64,000 nt of DNA, from NCBI RefSeq assembly GCF_000350485.1, contig NZ_AORV01000065.1, positions 417,667-481,666 of the forward strand, read 5' to 3'. Positions 23,380-32,260 of this stretch are shown in pieces. The notes under the pieces are model-generated. The model was not told where the DNA came from, did no database searches, and saw nothing but the letters and a program-made list of their open reading frames with translations. The translations under genes and the position numbers were made by a program. The stretch comes from Ruminiclostridium cellobioparum subsp. termitidis CT1112. Lineage in GTDB: Bacteria > Bacillota > Clostridia > Acetivibrionales > DSM-1351. Each line of letters starts with the position of its first letter. Within the stretch, counting starts at the first letter, position 1.

Positions 23380-24330
23380 TTAATATAGATCGCTTGACTT
23401 CTTTGTAGCTTTAAAATATACTCCGGTGATTATCCCCAGAATAATAGCGGTAATAACCGCCAAAGAAGCTGCGTAACCGTACTGGCTTATTGAATCGGCC
23501 GCACCGTATGAGAAGAAATACTTGAAGGTATAGGACATTACAACTTCTGTTTTACCTCCAGGCTGTCCGTTTGTGAGTACCAGTACAAGGTCGGACATTT
23601 TCATGCTGTTTACAATTGCCAGCATCAATACTACCCTCATTACAGGCGCCAGCATTGGAAGAGTAATTTTAGAAAATTTCTTCCAGACCCCTGCTCCGTC
23701 AATTTCAGCACATTCGTAAATTTCCCGGGGTACATTCTGAAGCCCCATTATAAAGAAGATCATATTTGTCCCGAAACTTCTCCATATACTGGCAAGTATG
23801 ATTACCCAGTCGGCAAGCCACTGTGTCCCGAACCAGTTTATATTCTGCTGGATAAGTCCGAAGGCTTTAAGCAAATAGTTTACCGAGCCTCTGAAGGGCT
23901 CAAACATAAGAAAGAATACAAGTCCCACTATGGCACTGCTGACAATTGCAGGCATAAAAAATATTGTTCTGAAAAATGAGTTTATTCTTTTTGTACTGTT
24001 TAGAACTACTGCAAGAAATAATGCGAAGGGAATTTCAATGGCCAGTTTTATTGCCACAATATAAAAAGTATTTAGCAGAGATGCCCAGTAATGACTGTCC
24101 CGTGTAAATGCTCTGACGAAGTTATCAAAGCCTATAAATTTAGCAGTTGTCATACCGTCATAATCAAAGCCTGACCAGCGTATCAGCCATAGCATGGGAT
24201 AGATGGTAAACAGGGTGAAACCTATCAACATGGGCAAAAGCATAAGGATAGCCTGAATATTGTCTTTTTTTACACCCTGCCTGTATCCGCCAAAGGAGCC
24301 AAAGGCTGCTGATTTATTTAATTGTTCCAT
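23380..24330 (-). CDS. carbohydrate ABC transporter permease (MalF type)
   Basis: A 316-residue six-helix permease with the EAA loop YECAEIDGAGVWKKFSKITLPML (about 205-227). It lies between the binding-protein gene and the MalG-type permease. The N terminus (about 27 residues before helix 1) is hydrophilic, as usual. Pairs with the 22523-23365 permease to import an oligosaccharide or sugar acid. Confidence 0.93.
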   Translation of the reverse strand: MEQLNKSAAFGSFGGYRQGVKKDNIQAILMLLPMLIGFTLFTIYPMLWLIRWSGFDYDGMTTAKFIGFDNFVRAFTRDSHYWASLLNTFYIVAIKLAIEIPFALFLAVVLNSTKRINSFFRTIFFMPAIVSSAIVGLVFFLMFEPFRGSVNYLLKAFGLIQQNINWFGTQWLADWVIILASIWRSFGTNMIFFIMGLQNVPREIYECAEIDGAGVWKKFSKITLPMLAPVMRVVLMLAIVNSMKMSDLVLVLTNGQPGGKTEVVMSYTFKYFFSYGAADSISQYGYAASLAVITAIILGIITGVYFKATKKSSDLY

Positions 24331-24370
24331 GTGTTTGTCTCCTTGTTTTTCGGGAAGGTGTAAAGTACAC

Positions 24371-24420
24371 GCCTGAAATCTGTACAGCTCAATACTTGTA
24401 TTTCACCGGCAATTTCAGGC
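24371..24420 (-). other. stem-loop between binding-protein and permease genes
   Basis: GCCTGAAAT and ATTTCAGGC pair perfectly across a 32-base loop. A hairpin at this spot commonly lets more binding protein than permease be made, by protecting or ending part of the message. A similar stem occurs in the second importer at 58447-58487. Confidence 0.55.
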
Positions 24421-24491
24421 GCATACTTTTAATGGAGCTTCCCATTTATTGAAGTTGCCTTATTTTGAGACAACCCTTTTCATTAAATTAT

Positions 24492-25886
24492 TTATTTAAA
24501 GCTGGTATCCCATTCCTTATCAATGTATAACGTCATATCAAAGCCATCGGCAACCGCTTTTTCCAGCGCAGTGTTGTAACGCTTGTCGAGATCAGCCAGA
24601 ACTTTGGCGATATCAGGATCCGAACCTGCCACGAGATTGATGATGGTGTTCTGGTATGGCTGGCCCTCAACAGTTATGCCGCCGTCGGGAGGAGTAAGTG
24701 TAAAATATGACCGGCTGGTGTCTGCGAACTCTTTTGTACCTGCCTTTGTGAAATTGCCGGAGGATTTCTGCTGAATATCTTCTCTTGCTATGAAGTCAAC
24801 TTCCTGTTCCTGAATTGCTGTCTGAATCTCATCACTCTGTACAAGTTCATATACTTTCATAGCTTTTTCAGGCATATTTTCGGCGCTTGGTCCAATACAA
24901 AGTGCATCTGCAATCTGGGCGTAACCTTTGAATTTTTTGTCCCTGCTTAGAACAGGAGTATCGCAAACGCCCATTTCAAATTTGTATCCCAGCTTAGCCA
25001 CACCGTTAACGTCCCAGCTGACTCCCGGCATCATTGCTATTCTGCCTGCCGCAAACTGAGCAACGCATTCATCGAGTCCCATTCCTTCGGCGCCAGGGAA
25101 TATACTGCCGTCAGCCTTCATTTGAAGTATTTTGCCAATATTCCCGGTAAAGTCTGAAAATTTGAATTTACCTTCTTTAAAGTCGTAACCCATGTGTCCG
25201 ACAGAAGTTGCAAACTGTGTGGCAAAATACCATTTGCCTGAAGAGGCGGTATCTTTCAGATGTATTCCGTAACCATAGGCTTCGCCCTTATTGTCTTCTG
25301 TGATCTTCCTGGCATAGGCCACCACATCGTCCCAGGTTTCGGGAGGTGCGGTAAAACCTGATTTTTCAAGTAAGGTCTTGTTATACATGAACTTGGTGTT
25401 CAAAACCTTAAAAGGTATGCTGTAGGTTTTTCCGTCAAAAGTGGTATAACCTTTTATGAGTATATTCTCATATTTTTTGAGGAATTCGGGGCCGCCCGGC
25501 AAATCATCAATCGGCAGCATCCACTTTGATTTTATAAACGGCTCTTTAACCGTTCCGACAAATTTATATATCTCGGGACCTTGCTCGGCAGCCAATGCTA
25601 CCTTCAGGACATCATTGTAATCTCCGCCGAATATCTTGTATTCGATGTTTATCCCGTCTTTCGTTCCTTCTCCCGAGTTATATTGCGCTACTATGGGATC
25701 AATAATTGGCTGATACTGGTTATCATTTGTCCATACACGGACTGTCTGCATTTTAACATTGTCAGTTTGAGAACTGCTGCTCTGAGTACTTACCGCATTC
25801 TCAGATGAGCCGCATCCTGCAAACACACTTGCTGTCAATGCCAAAGAAAGTACACATCCCAGACCTTTTATCAATTTTACTCTCAC
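24492..25886 (-). CDS. extracellular solute-binding lipoprotein (sugar ABC importer)
   Basis: A 464-residue family-1 binding protein. The signal peptide ends in the lipobox FAGC (Cys24) followed by a Ser/Gln-rich linker, so it is anchored outside the membrane. The body has the MalE-like pattern (AALAAEQGPEIYKF, SGFTAPPETWDDVVAYARKI, ARIAMMPGVSWDV). First gene of the operon with two permeases and the NanA/DapA-like aldolase. It is divergent from a sensor kinase/AraC regulator pair that likely controls it through direct repeats at 26167-26215. Confidence 0.93.
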   Translation of the reverse strand: MRVKLIKGLGCVLSLALTASVFAGCGSSENAVSTQSSSSQTDNVKMQTVRVWTNDNQYQPIIDPIVAQYNSGEGTKDGINIEYKIFGGDYNDVLKVALAAEQGPEIYKFVGTVKEPFIKSKWMLPIDDLPGGPEFLKKYENILIKGYTTFDGKTYSIPFKVLNTKFMYNKTLLEKSGFTAPPETWDDVVAYARKITEDNKGEAYGYGIHLKDTASSGKWYFATQFATSVGHMGYDFKEGKFKFSDFTGNIGKILQMKADGSIFPGAEGMGLDECVAQFAAGRIAMMPGVSWDVNGVAKLGYKFEMGVCDTPVLSRDKKFKGYAQIADALCIGPSAENMPEKAMKVYELVQSDEIQTAIQEQEVDFIAREDIQQKSSGNFTKAGTKEFADTSRSYFTLTPPDGGITVEGQPYQNTIINLVAGSDPDIAKVLADLDKRYNTALEKAVADGFDMTLYIDKEWDTSFK

Positions 25887-26166
25887 TGATATCTACCTCC
25901 TGAAAATAATTGATTTAATGAATTTTATAATACTTGCCGGTTTTATGTCTACTATTTATTCCGACTGACGACAACGCAGTCCCGGGAAAATTTAACCTCC
26001 GGCAATGTATGAATTCAGATGTTACAGACCACTGGATAGAAAGTTTAAACAAATACATATGCAAGGGCCCCTGCCTTTTGTTCCCTGTTAAAACTTTTTA
26101 TTACCTTGCTATATTTATAGCTTAACAGACTGCAAAAAGTTTAAAATACAAAAAGTTATTCTTGTT

Positions 26167-26215
26167 GGTACAAAATATTAAGATTTAAAACCAAAGGTAC
26201 AAAATATTATGATTT
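26167..26215. promoter_or_regulatory. AraC-type direct-repeat operator
   Basis: GGTACAAAATATTAAGATTT (26167-26186) and GGTACAAAATATTATGATTT (26196-26215) differ at one base and are spaced 29 bases start to start. They lie in the 426-base divergent gap, upstream of the likely binding-protein promoter (-10 TATAAA as rc at 26114-26119, no good -35) and of the kinase promoter. They are probably the sites of the YesN-type regulator next door. The rest of the gap shows nothing clear. Confidence 0.65.
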
Positions 26216-26242
26216 GCCTTCCAACCAAGTAATATCTTAACC

Positions 26243-26271
26243 TTGAAGGTATACATAAAGGCCTGTATAAT
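26243..26271 (+). promoter_or_regulatory. promoter of the sensor kinase gene
   Basis: TTGAAG (26243-26248), 17-base spacer, TATAAT (26266-26271); start near 26278, 35 bases before the ATG. Confidence 0.7.
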
Positions 26272-26312
26272 ACAATATTAACGAAGGTATTCAAATAAAG
26301 GAGAATAACACA

Positions 26313-28127
26313 ATGAATATCAGCATAAGAACCAAACTTGTATTATATTTCCTGGCATCCATTTTAGTACCCACATTGATTATAACCTCAATAGTATATG
26401 TACGTTCTACAAGTATAATAAATAAAAAAATGAATACCCTTATTGAACGCAATATAGACTCGGCCCGTTTGATCGTAGAGCAAAGGCTGGAATTTATCAA
26501 TGAGCTGACAACTCTTATATCCATAAATCCCGATATAAAAAATGTCCTGAGTTCCGATCCTACGGCAGACATGCCTGTTAATATCAGGGAGATAATAACT
26601 CTCGACCGAGCGCTGGACAGCTACTATCTTACCAATTATCATGTTTTCACCAATTCCTCGGTCGTACCGAAAATATATATGGTAAACAAACCTAATTACG
26701 CACGGTACGACCTGTCCACAAAAATTCATGACATATCCGAAGCCGAGCATAATCCCTGGTTCAGCCAGCTGAAAGATAAGAGCATGGTGGTTGTCAACAA
26801 TCAACCAAATGATCAGATCACAGTCGCAAGAAAATTATATGATTTAAAAAGTGCAGACAGGGTTGTATACGCGGCACTTTTGACAATTGATATGGATAAA
26901 AAATATTTCAACTCACTCTTATCCTCCTATAAGGCCTCACCCGGAACGGAAATCTATATACTTGATGAAAACAATTCGGTCATTTTAAAAAGTGATTCCG
27001 CAACCAGTGATTCCTTGAAATATCTGGAGTCAAATATATCTGATAAAAAGCTGGAGCTCCTTTTTGATACAAATCATATTACAAAGAGGGATACCGTCAA
27101 TGGAAGATCCACACTGATCTCAACCGGCGAAATGCGTTCTCTGAACTGGAAGATAATCAGTTTTACCAGGGTCAATGAAATCAATGCCGACCAGAATAAC
27201 CTCAATCACATTGTCATACTGCTCTTATCCGTTTGTATGGTAGTCGCACTCCTTACTGCCTTTGCCTTATCAAAAAGTATTTCAAAGCCTATAATAAAGC
27301 TTGTAAAATCAATGGCAACCGTCAGAGATCACAATTTTGAAATCAAACTGGATTATAAAAAGAAAGATGAATTCGGGTATCTGATCGGGCAGTACAAGCT
27401 GATGATCGGGCAGATCAAGGAGTTGATAAACCAGCTTTACACCAGTGAGGCCAACAAGCAAAAAGCCGAATTGAATGCAAAGGATGCCGAGCTGCGGGCT
27501 CTCCAATCCCAGATAAATCCCCACTTTTTATATAATACGCTGGATTCCATAAACCTTTATGCCGTAAAATATAACGTACCGGTCATCAGCGACATGATAA
27601 CCTCCCTGTCAAACTTTTTCCGCTATGGTTTGTGCAAGGGAAAATCCGTTATCACCATTGAAGAAGAGATAAAACATATGGAAAGCTATATGGAAATACA
27701 AAATATGAGATTTAAACAAAAATTGAAATATACAATAAATATTCCCCGGGATATTGGAAAATACCAGATAGTGAAGCTGGTACTTCAGCCCCTGGTAGAA
27801 AACTCAATCATCCATGGCTTCCAAACCTCAAGCCGCGAATGGATTCTGACTATTTCAGGCCGGATTGAAAATGATAATATTATATTAAGCGTAACTGACA
27901 ATGGTGAGGGCGGGGATGTTTGCAGACTGAATGCCCTGCTGGATTCCGATGAAATCCGGAATGAATCCATAGGTATATTTAACGTACATGAAAGGATCAG
28001 AACAACTTACGGTAAGGAATACGGACTCCATTACTACCGGAACTCCGATTACGGAATTACAGCAGAAGTCGTGATACCATGCACCAGGATGGGAGGAACC
28101 TTAAATGATAACAGTACTATTGGCTGA
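26313..28127 (+). CDS. YesM-type sensor histidine kinase
   Basis: A 604-residue membrane kinase. Helix 1 (about 9-30), a ~260-residue extracellular sensor, helix 2 (about 293-313), HAMP (to ~365), then a His_kinase domain with the phospho-acceptor His in NPHFLYNTLD, and an HATPase with N-box ENSIIHGF and the G-box DNGEGG. This architecture pairs with AraC-type regulators and sits beside sugar importers. The 3' end overlaps the regulator gene by 23 bases. Likely senses the sugar bound by the 24492-25886 lipoprotein or its import state (inference). Confidence 0.94.
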   Translation: MNISIRTKLVLYFLASILVPTLIITSIVYVRSTSIINKKMNTLIERNIDSARLIVEQRLEFINELTTLISINPDIKNVLSSDPTADMPVNIREIITLDRALDSYYLTNYHVFTNSSVVPKIYMVNKPNYARYDLSTKIHDISEAEHNPWFSQLKDKSMVVVNNQPNDQITVARKLYDLKSADRVVYAALLTIDMDKKYFNSLLSSYKASPGTEIYILDENNSVILKSDSATSDSLKYLESNISDKKLELLFDTNHITKRDTVNGRSTLISTGEMRSLNWKIISFTRVNEINADQNNLNHIVILLLSVCMVVALLTAFALSKSISKPIIKLVKSMATVRDHNFEIKLDYKKKDEFGYLIGQYKLMIGQIKELINQLYTSEANKQKAELNAKDAELRALQSQINPHFLYNTLDSINLYAVKYNVPVISDMITSLSNFFRYGLCKGKSVITIEEEIKHMESYMEIQNMRFKQKLKYTINIPRDIGKYQIVKLVLQPLVENSIIHGFQTSSREWILTISGRIENDNIILSVTDNGEGGDVCRLNALLDSDEIRNESIGIFNVHERIRTTYGKEYGLHYYRNSDYGITAEVVIPCTRMGGTLNDNSTIG

Positions 28128-29727
28128 TGATGATTTTCTTGTGAGAGAAACACTATATGAAATCGTACCCTGGAAAGAGCTGGGAATGGAAGTCATAGCC
28201 CAGGCAGAAAACGGAAAACAAGCTCTTAACATGTGTATAGAACTCAAACCCGATATCCTGTTCACAGACATCAAAATGCCTTTTTTAAACGGTCTGGAGG
28301 TGGCAATAAGTCTTCAGGAACTGGATATTAAAACCAAAATCGTGCTGATAAGCGGTATTCAGGACTTCAACTATGCCAAAACAGCCTTATCCATAAATGC
28401 TGCGGGATATATTTTAAAACCTATACAGATTAAAGAAATAATTGAAGTGCTGAAAAAGATCAGAAACAGTATTGACATGGAGCAAAACCGCGAAGAAGTA
28501 TATTACAGGCTGAAAGTCCAGCTTGAAGAAAATATGTACCTGATGAGGGATAAGTTCCTTGGCAACCTTGTCATGGGTATAATTACCGACCAGTATTTAA
28601 TATCCGAAAAGCTTGAGTACTTTCAGATACCCTTGAAGGTTAATGAAAGCATTATATTGGCTGTGGCAGAAATTGATGACTATGTCAAGCGTGTAACTGA
28701 TAAGGCAGAGAGCTATAAACAGTTTCTTAACTTTTCGGTGAAAAATATTATTGAAGAAACCCTGGTCAATCATCAGGCCGGTGTTTGCGTTTATACCAAT
28801 GACAATCAATTTGTAATTATATTCAACAGAAAATTTTCCAGTGAAGAAAAAATGACTGTAATATTTGATGAAATGCAGGAATTACTTTCGGATTTCAATA
28901 AAATAACGCTCTCTATCGGCGTTGGAAATCAGGTTTCCAGTATGGAAGCCCTTGCGGTTTCCTATAATAATGCCCTCAGTGCTCTGAATTATAAATTCTA
29001 TACCGGAAAGAACTCCATCATTCACATCGGTGACATCAGCAATACCCAGAAGCTGTATCAAATGAGTGATTTCAATGTTTATTCCAATCTCAATCTTATG
29101 CAGAAAGAGCTTTTGTCACAGATAAAGCTGGGTGACACCGAAAAACTTTCCAATACAGTGGAGAGATACTTTGCTTTTTTAACTGAAGTGAAGCTTTTTA
29201 CAGAAGAATATATCCGTGGAGTTTGCATTGAGCTGATAATCAATGTTTATCAGGAGATTTTTAAAACAGAAACCGATGTACAGGAAATTTTTCCTCACTA
29301 TCTGAATTCGGTGCAGACAGTTTTGAAATCTGAAACGGTTTTTGATATGAAACAAACCATATATCAGATGCTGGAACATATCTGCAAATATTTTAAAAGT
29401 AAATATTATCTGAAGCACGGCAACCTGGTAAGCCAGATAAAAGAATTGGCTGAGAAACGTTATATGGAAAACATCACTCTTTCAGATATTGCCAATGAAG
29501 TATATATGTCGCCAAACTACATTTGTTCGGTATTCAAAAAGGAAACAGGTATAACAATAAATGAATATCTGATTAAAGTCAAAATGGATGCAGCAAAAAA
29601 CATGCTGAAGGATACCAGGATGAAAATCCTTGAAATTGCTGAAAAGCTGGGCTACGACAATCCACACTACTTCAGCTACTCCTTTAAGAAATATACAGGT
29701 CAGACTCCCCAGCAATACAGAACCTGA
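28105..29727 (+). CDS. YesN-type response regulator with AraC DNA-binding domain
   Basis: A 540-residue regulator. The receiver domain has the acidic pair DDD near residue 8 and phospho-Asp in DILFTDIKMP (about 55). A ~270-residue middle region is followed by two HTH motifs of the AraC domain (ENITLSDIANEVYMSPNYI and KILEIAEKLGYDNPHYF, final ~100 residues). The start at 28105 has GGGAGG inside the kinase gene. Partner of the preceding kinase; most likely activates the divergent sugar operon. Confidence 0.94.
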   Translation: MITVLLADDDFLVRETLYEIVPWKELGMEVIAQAENGKQALNMCIELKPDILFTDIKMPFLNGLEVAISLQELDIKTKIVLISGIQDFNYAKTALSINAAGYILKPIQIKEIIEVLKKIRNSIDMEQNREEVYYRLKVQLEENMYLMRDKFLGNLVMGIITDQYLISEKLEYFQIPLKVNESIILAVAEIDDYVKRVTDKAESYKQFLNFSVKNIIEETLVNHQAGVCVYTNDNQFVIIFNRKFSSEEKMTVIFDEMQELLSDFNKITLSIGVGNQVSSMEALAVSYNNALSALNYKFYTGKNSIIHIGDISNTQKLYQMSDFNVYSNLNLMQKELLSQIKLGDTEKLSNTVERYFAFLTEVKLFTEEYIRGVCIELIINVYQEIFKTETDVQEIFPHYLNSVQTVLKSETVFDMKQTIYQMLEHICKYFKSKYYLKHGNLVSQIKELAEKRYMENITLSDIANEVYMSPNYICSVFKKETGITINEYLIKVKMDAAKNMLKDTRMKILEIAEKLGYDNPHYFSYSFKKYTGQTPQQYRT

Positions 29728-29743
29728 CCATTATTAAAATATC

Positions 29744-30841
29744 TCAGGCAATTTGTTTTTTGGCAGTGATTTTATTTTTTTTGATTTCGGCCATTATCCA
29801 AATAAACACAGGGAGAATAGCCTGAAAGGGCAGGGCATAAAAGGGATAAATCTTAAAAGCCCAATCCGACATTGTCATAATATCTTTATATATGAATTGA
29901 GCAAAATACACCATAAGCAGGCCCAATTGGATTACAACCGACCTGTAATCATTTAGATTGCATACTTTTGCAACACCCTTTGCTGTAACAAACAGGCATA
30001 TACTGATTTTTATCAAAGCCGCAACTCCAAAAACAAAGGCCACCGACACCTCTATCCTTTGGAGAAATTCTCCGATGCTTATCCGGCTGACAGCCACATG
30101 GGAAGGGAAATACAGGCTTGTGCCAAGGGGTCCTAAAATCAGAATATTTCTGATGGTTATAGCTATAATAAGCAGACCGGCCAAAAATACTCCGTAAAAA
30201 TATACTCTATATGGAGATTTCTTTGTTTTCAAAGTGAAGAATACCCCTAAAAAAACCACCGACTCTGCAAAGGGAAAAGCAAAAGAAGAAAAGGCTCCAT
30301 CCAGTATGGAAGTAATTGTACTGCTGAAGAAAGGCTTTAGATGGTTAGCTTTCATCTCAGATATTCCCAGAAACTGTACAATGATTATTATAACAACCAA
30401 AATTGGCAGAAGATATGCACATGTCCTGCCTATAACTTCTATTCCCAATTTCACTGCCATTATTGCAACAGCTCCAATAGTAACCATGAGCACAAACATT
30501 GGAGTTTCAGGCATTACCACGACATTGACAAATTCCCCAAAGTTTCGGATTACCATAGCCCCCAGATGAAAGGCATACCAGACATAAATAACTGCTACAA
30601 ACCTTCCGCCTATTTTTCCCAACAGTATGATTAATATATCAAAGATATCCCTGCCTTGAAATATGGTTTGAATCCTTGCATAAATCAGCAGAAATGGTAT
30701 TGCCAGCACTAATCCGATTACCCCTGAAATCCACCTGTCGTTTTTGGCATCACCGCCGATTCCCAGGATAAGAGTACTCCCTATTGTAAAAATTATTAAA
30801 ATACATATAGCTTCCTTGTCGGTAATAACTTCCTTTCTCAT
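29744..30841 (-). CDS. spore germination receptor B subunit (GerAB/GerKB family)
   Basis: A 365-residue, ten-helix protein of the APC-type GerAB family, the ligand-binding permease-like subunit of germinant receptors in the spore inner membrane. Family features are the N-terminal ITDKEAICILIIFTIGST and the FPFAESVVFLGVFF segment in helix 6. Last gene of the A-C-D-B operon. The germinant cannot be predicted. Confidence 0.92.
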   Translation of the reverse strand: MRKEVITDKEAICILIIFTIGSTLILGIGGDAKNDRWISGVIGLVLAIPFLLIYARIQTIFQGRDIFDILIILLGKIGGRFVAVIYVWYAFHLGAMVIRNFGEFVNVVVMPETPMFVLMVTIGAVAIMAVKLGIEVIGRTCAYLLPILVVIIIIVQFLGISEMKANHLKPFFSSTITSILDGAFSSFAFPFAESVVFLGVFFTLKTKKSPYRVYFYGVFLAGLLIIAITIRNILILGPLGTSLYFPSHVAVSRISIGEFLQRIEVSVAFVFGVAALIKISICLFVTAKGVAKVCNLNDYRSVVIQLGLLMVYFAQFIYKDIMTMSDWAFKIYPFYALPFQAILPVFIWIMAEIKKNKITAKKQIA

Positions 30842-30874
30842 GCTTACCTCCTGCTGTACCTGAAGTCTTTCAGG

Positions 30875-31090
30875 TTAACCCTGCTTTCCGAATATTGACT
30901 CTATAAATTTCCGAACAGGCGCTTGAGGGCTGGGAATTTCCACATTAAAGCACAAAAGCAGCACTATTATCAGGGAAGAGGTCCATAACACTGCATTTAC
31001 AACAAAATCAGCCCATTTTTTTTCTTTATATAAAGGAATAAATTCATATATTGCCAGAATGGCATATATTATGACTACCATTACACTCAT
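30875..31090 (-). CDS. small two-helix protein of the germination operon (D-subunit-like)
   Basis: A 71-residue protein with two hydrophobic segments (about 3-22 and 33-48) and a short tail. It lies between the GerC and GerB genes, four bases after the GerC stop region, on the same strand. Small two-helix D subunits accompany some GerA-type receptors and tune their response. The match here is based on size, topology and place, not on sequence identity. Confidence 0.7.
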   Translation of the reverse strand: MSVMVVIIYAILAIYEFIPLYKEKKWADFVVNAVLWTSSLIIVLLLCFNVEIPSPQAPVRKFIESIFGKQG

Positions 31091-31093
31091 AAA

Positions 31094-32260
31094 TTAGTTT
31101 TTTCTAACCTCCAGTGGTTTCGAGAGCATAGCACTGTTTTTAATAATAATTTTTGTTTTTACATTTACCTGTAAATTCTTAAAATTTTCATCCCAGTTAT
31201 CTTTAATCTTTTGCCACTCCTTATAATGATTTTCATAAATTCTTTTACCAAACCCGAATACATCAGTTCCATACTCCTGCTGAATTTTTTTTATGGTTTT
31301 CTCCACCCTTTCTTTTAGTATGGTTTCACTTAATTTAACGAGCTCCTCACGGCCTTTTTTACCTATAAAATCCTTGCACCCTCCCAACTCGGCAAGAGTC
31401 ACCGTCGTCTCAATATCAACATTCATTTTAACTTGATTTTTGTTAAAAACCGGCTCGATTTTTGTCTTGCTTTTAAAAATTTCAAATGAGATGGGAATTT
31501 CTCTATCTTTATCTTTCCCCTTTACAGTTTCCACCAGCAGACCACCCTTGATATTATCCTGTGCAAACAGAATATCCTTGGTTTCCTCTTCACCCACAAT
31601 TCCTATCAGTTTGTCACCCCTGAATATTGCTGTTCCTCCGACAGCAGGAGTTTTTTCACCGCCGTCCATCTTTTGCAGTTTAACAGCGGCCGCACAGCCA
31701 TATATACCTTCCTCAGCCATATTATTGGCAAATTCCCATACTTCCGTTCTGGGAGCTTTTGATAAGGCATCCTCATTTTTTAACATTTCTTCCATTTCAA
31801 AGGCTTTTATGCTCTGAATTACTTCTTTTCCCTTAAAGATATCCTCCGCAGTGTTTTCGGTGGAAATAGCAAGATGTACATTGGCTCTGGTTTCTGAATC
31901 CCGGTTAAACCAATCAATCATCTCTATTACACCTTTCTCTGCAATTTCCTTGCTTATTATCAGGATTTTGTTATGACTCCAATAAAGTCTCTTCCCTGAC
32001 ACCGAAATAGCATTTCTTGCGCAGTCAAATATTGTATCGCCTTCGGCTGACATCAGTTTTGATTCTGTAATTGCATCGTTTCCGGCGGCAATCTTTACAA
32101 TTTCAACAGTCAGTTTATACCTTGCCTTTTCACCCTTATCCACAGCAGCTCCCGCAACAATGGCCAGGTTTTCGACTTCCCTGTAGTTCCAGCAGGCGGT
32201 GGTCACAAATGAATTTATTAAAATGATGATTGCAAGCAAAATAAGCTTAACATTCCTCAT
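31094..32260 (-). CDS. spore germination lipoprotein (GerAC family)
   Basis: A 388-residue Ger(x)C protein. The signal peptide ends in TTAC (lipobox Cys23) followed by the family's WNYREVENLAIVAGAAVDKG. It is anchored to the outer face of the spore inner membrane. Start overlaps the GerA stop by four bases. C subunit of the receptor. Confidence 0.92.
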   Translation of the reverse strand: MRNVKLILLAIIILINSFVTTACWNYREVENLAIVAGAAVDKGEKARYKLTVEIVKIAAGNDAITESKLMSAEGDTIFDCARNAISVSGKRLYWSHNKILIISKEIAEKGVIEMIDWFNRDSETRANVHLAISTENTAEDIFKGKEVIQSIKAFEMEEMLKNEDALSKAPRTEVWEFANNMAEEGIYGCAAAVKLQKMDGGEKTPAVGGTAIFRGDKLIGIVGEEETKDILFAQDNIKGGLLVETVKGKDKDREIPISFEIFKSKTKIEPVFNKNQVKMNVDIETTVTLAELGGCKDFIGKKGREELVKLSETILKERVEKTIKKIQQEYGTDVFGFGKRIYENHYKEWQKIKDNWDENFKNLQVNVKTKIIIKNSAMLSKPLEVRKN

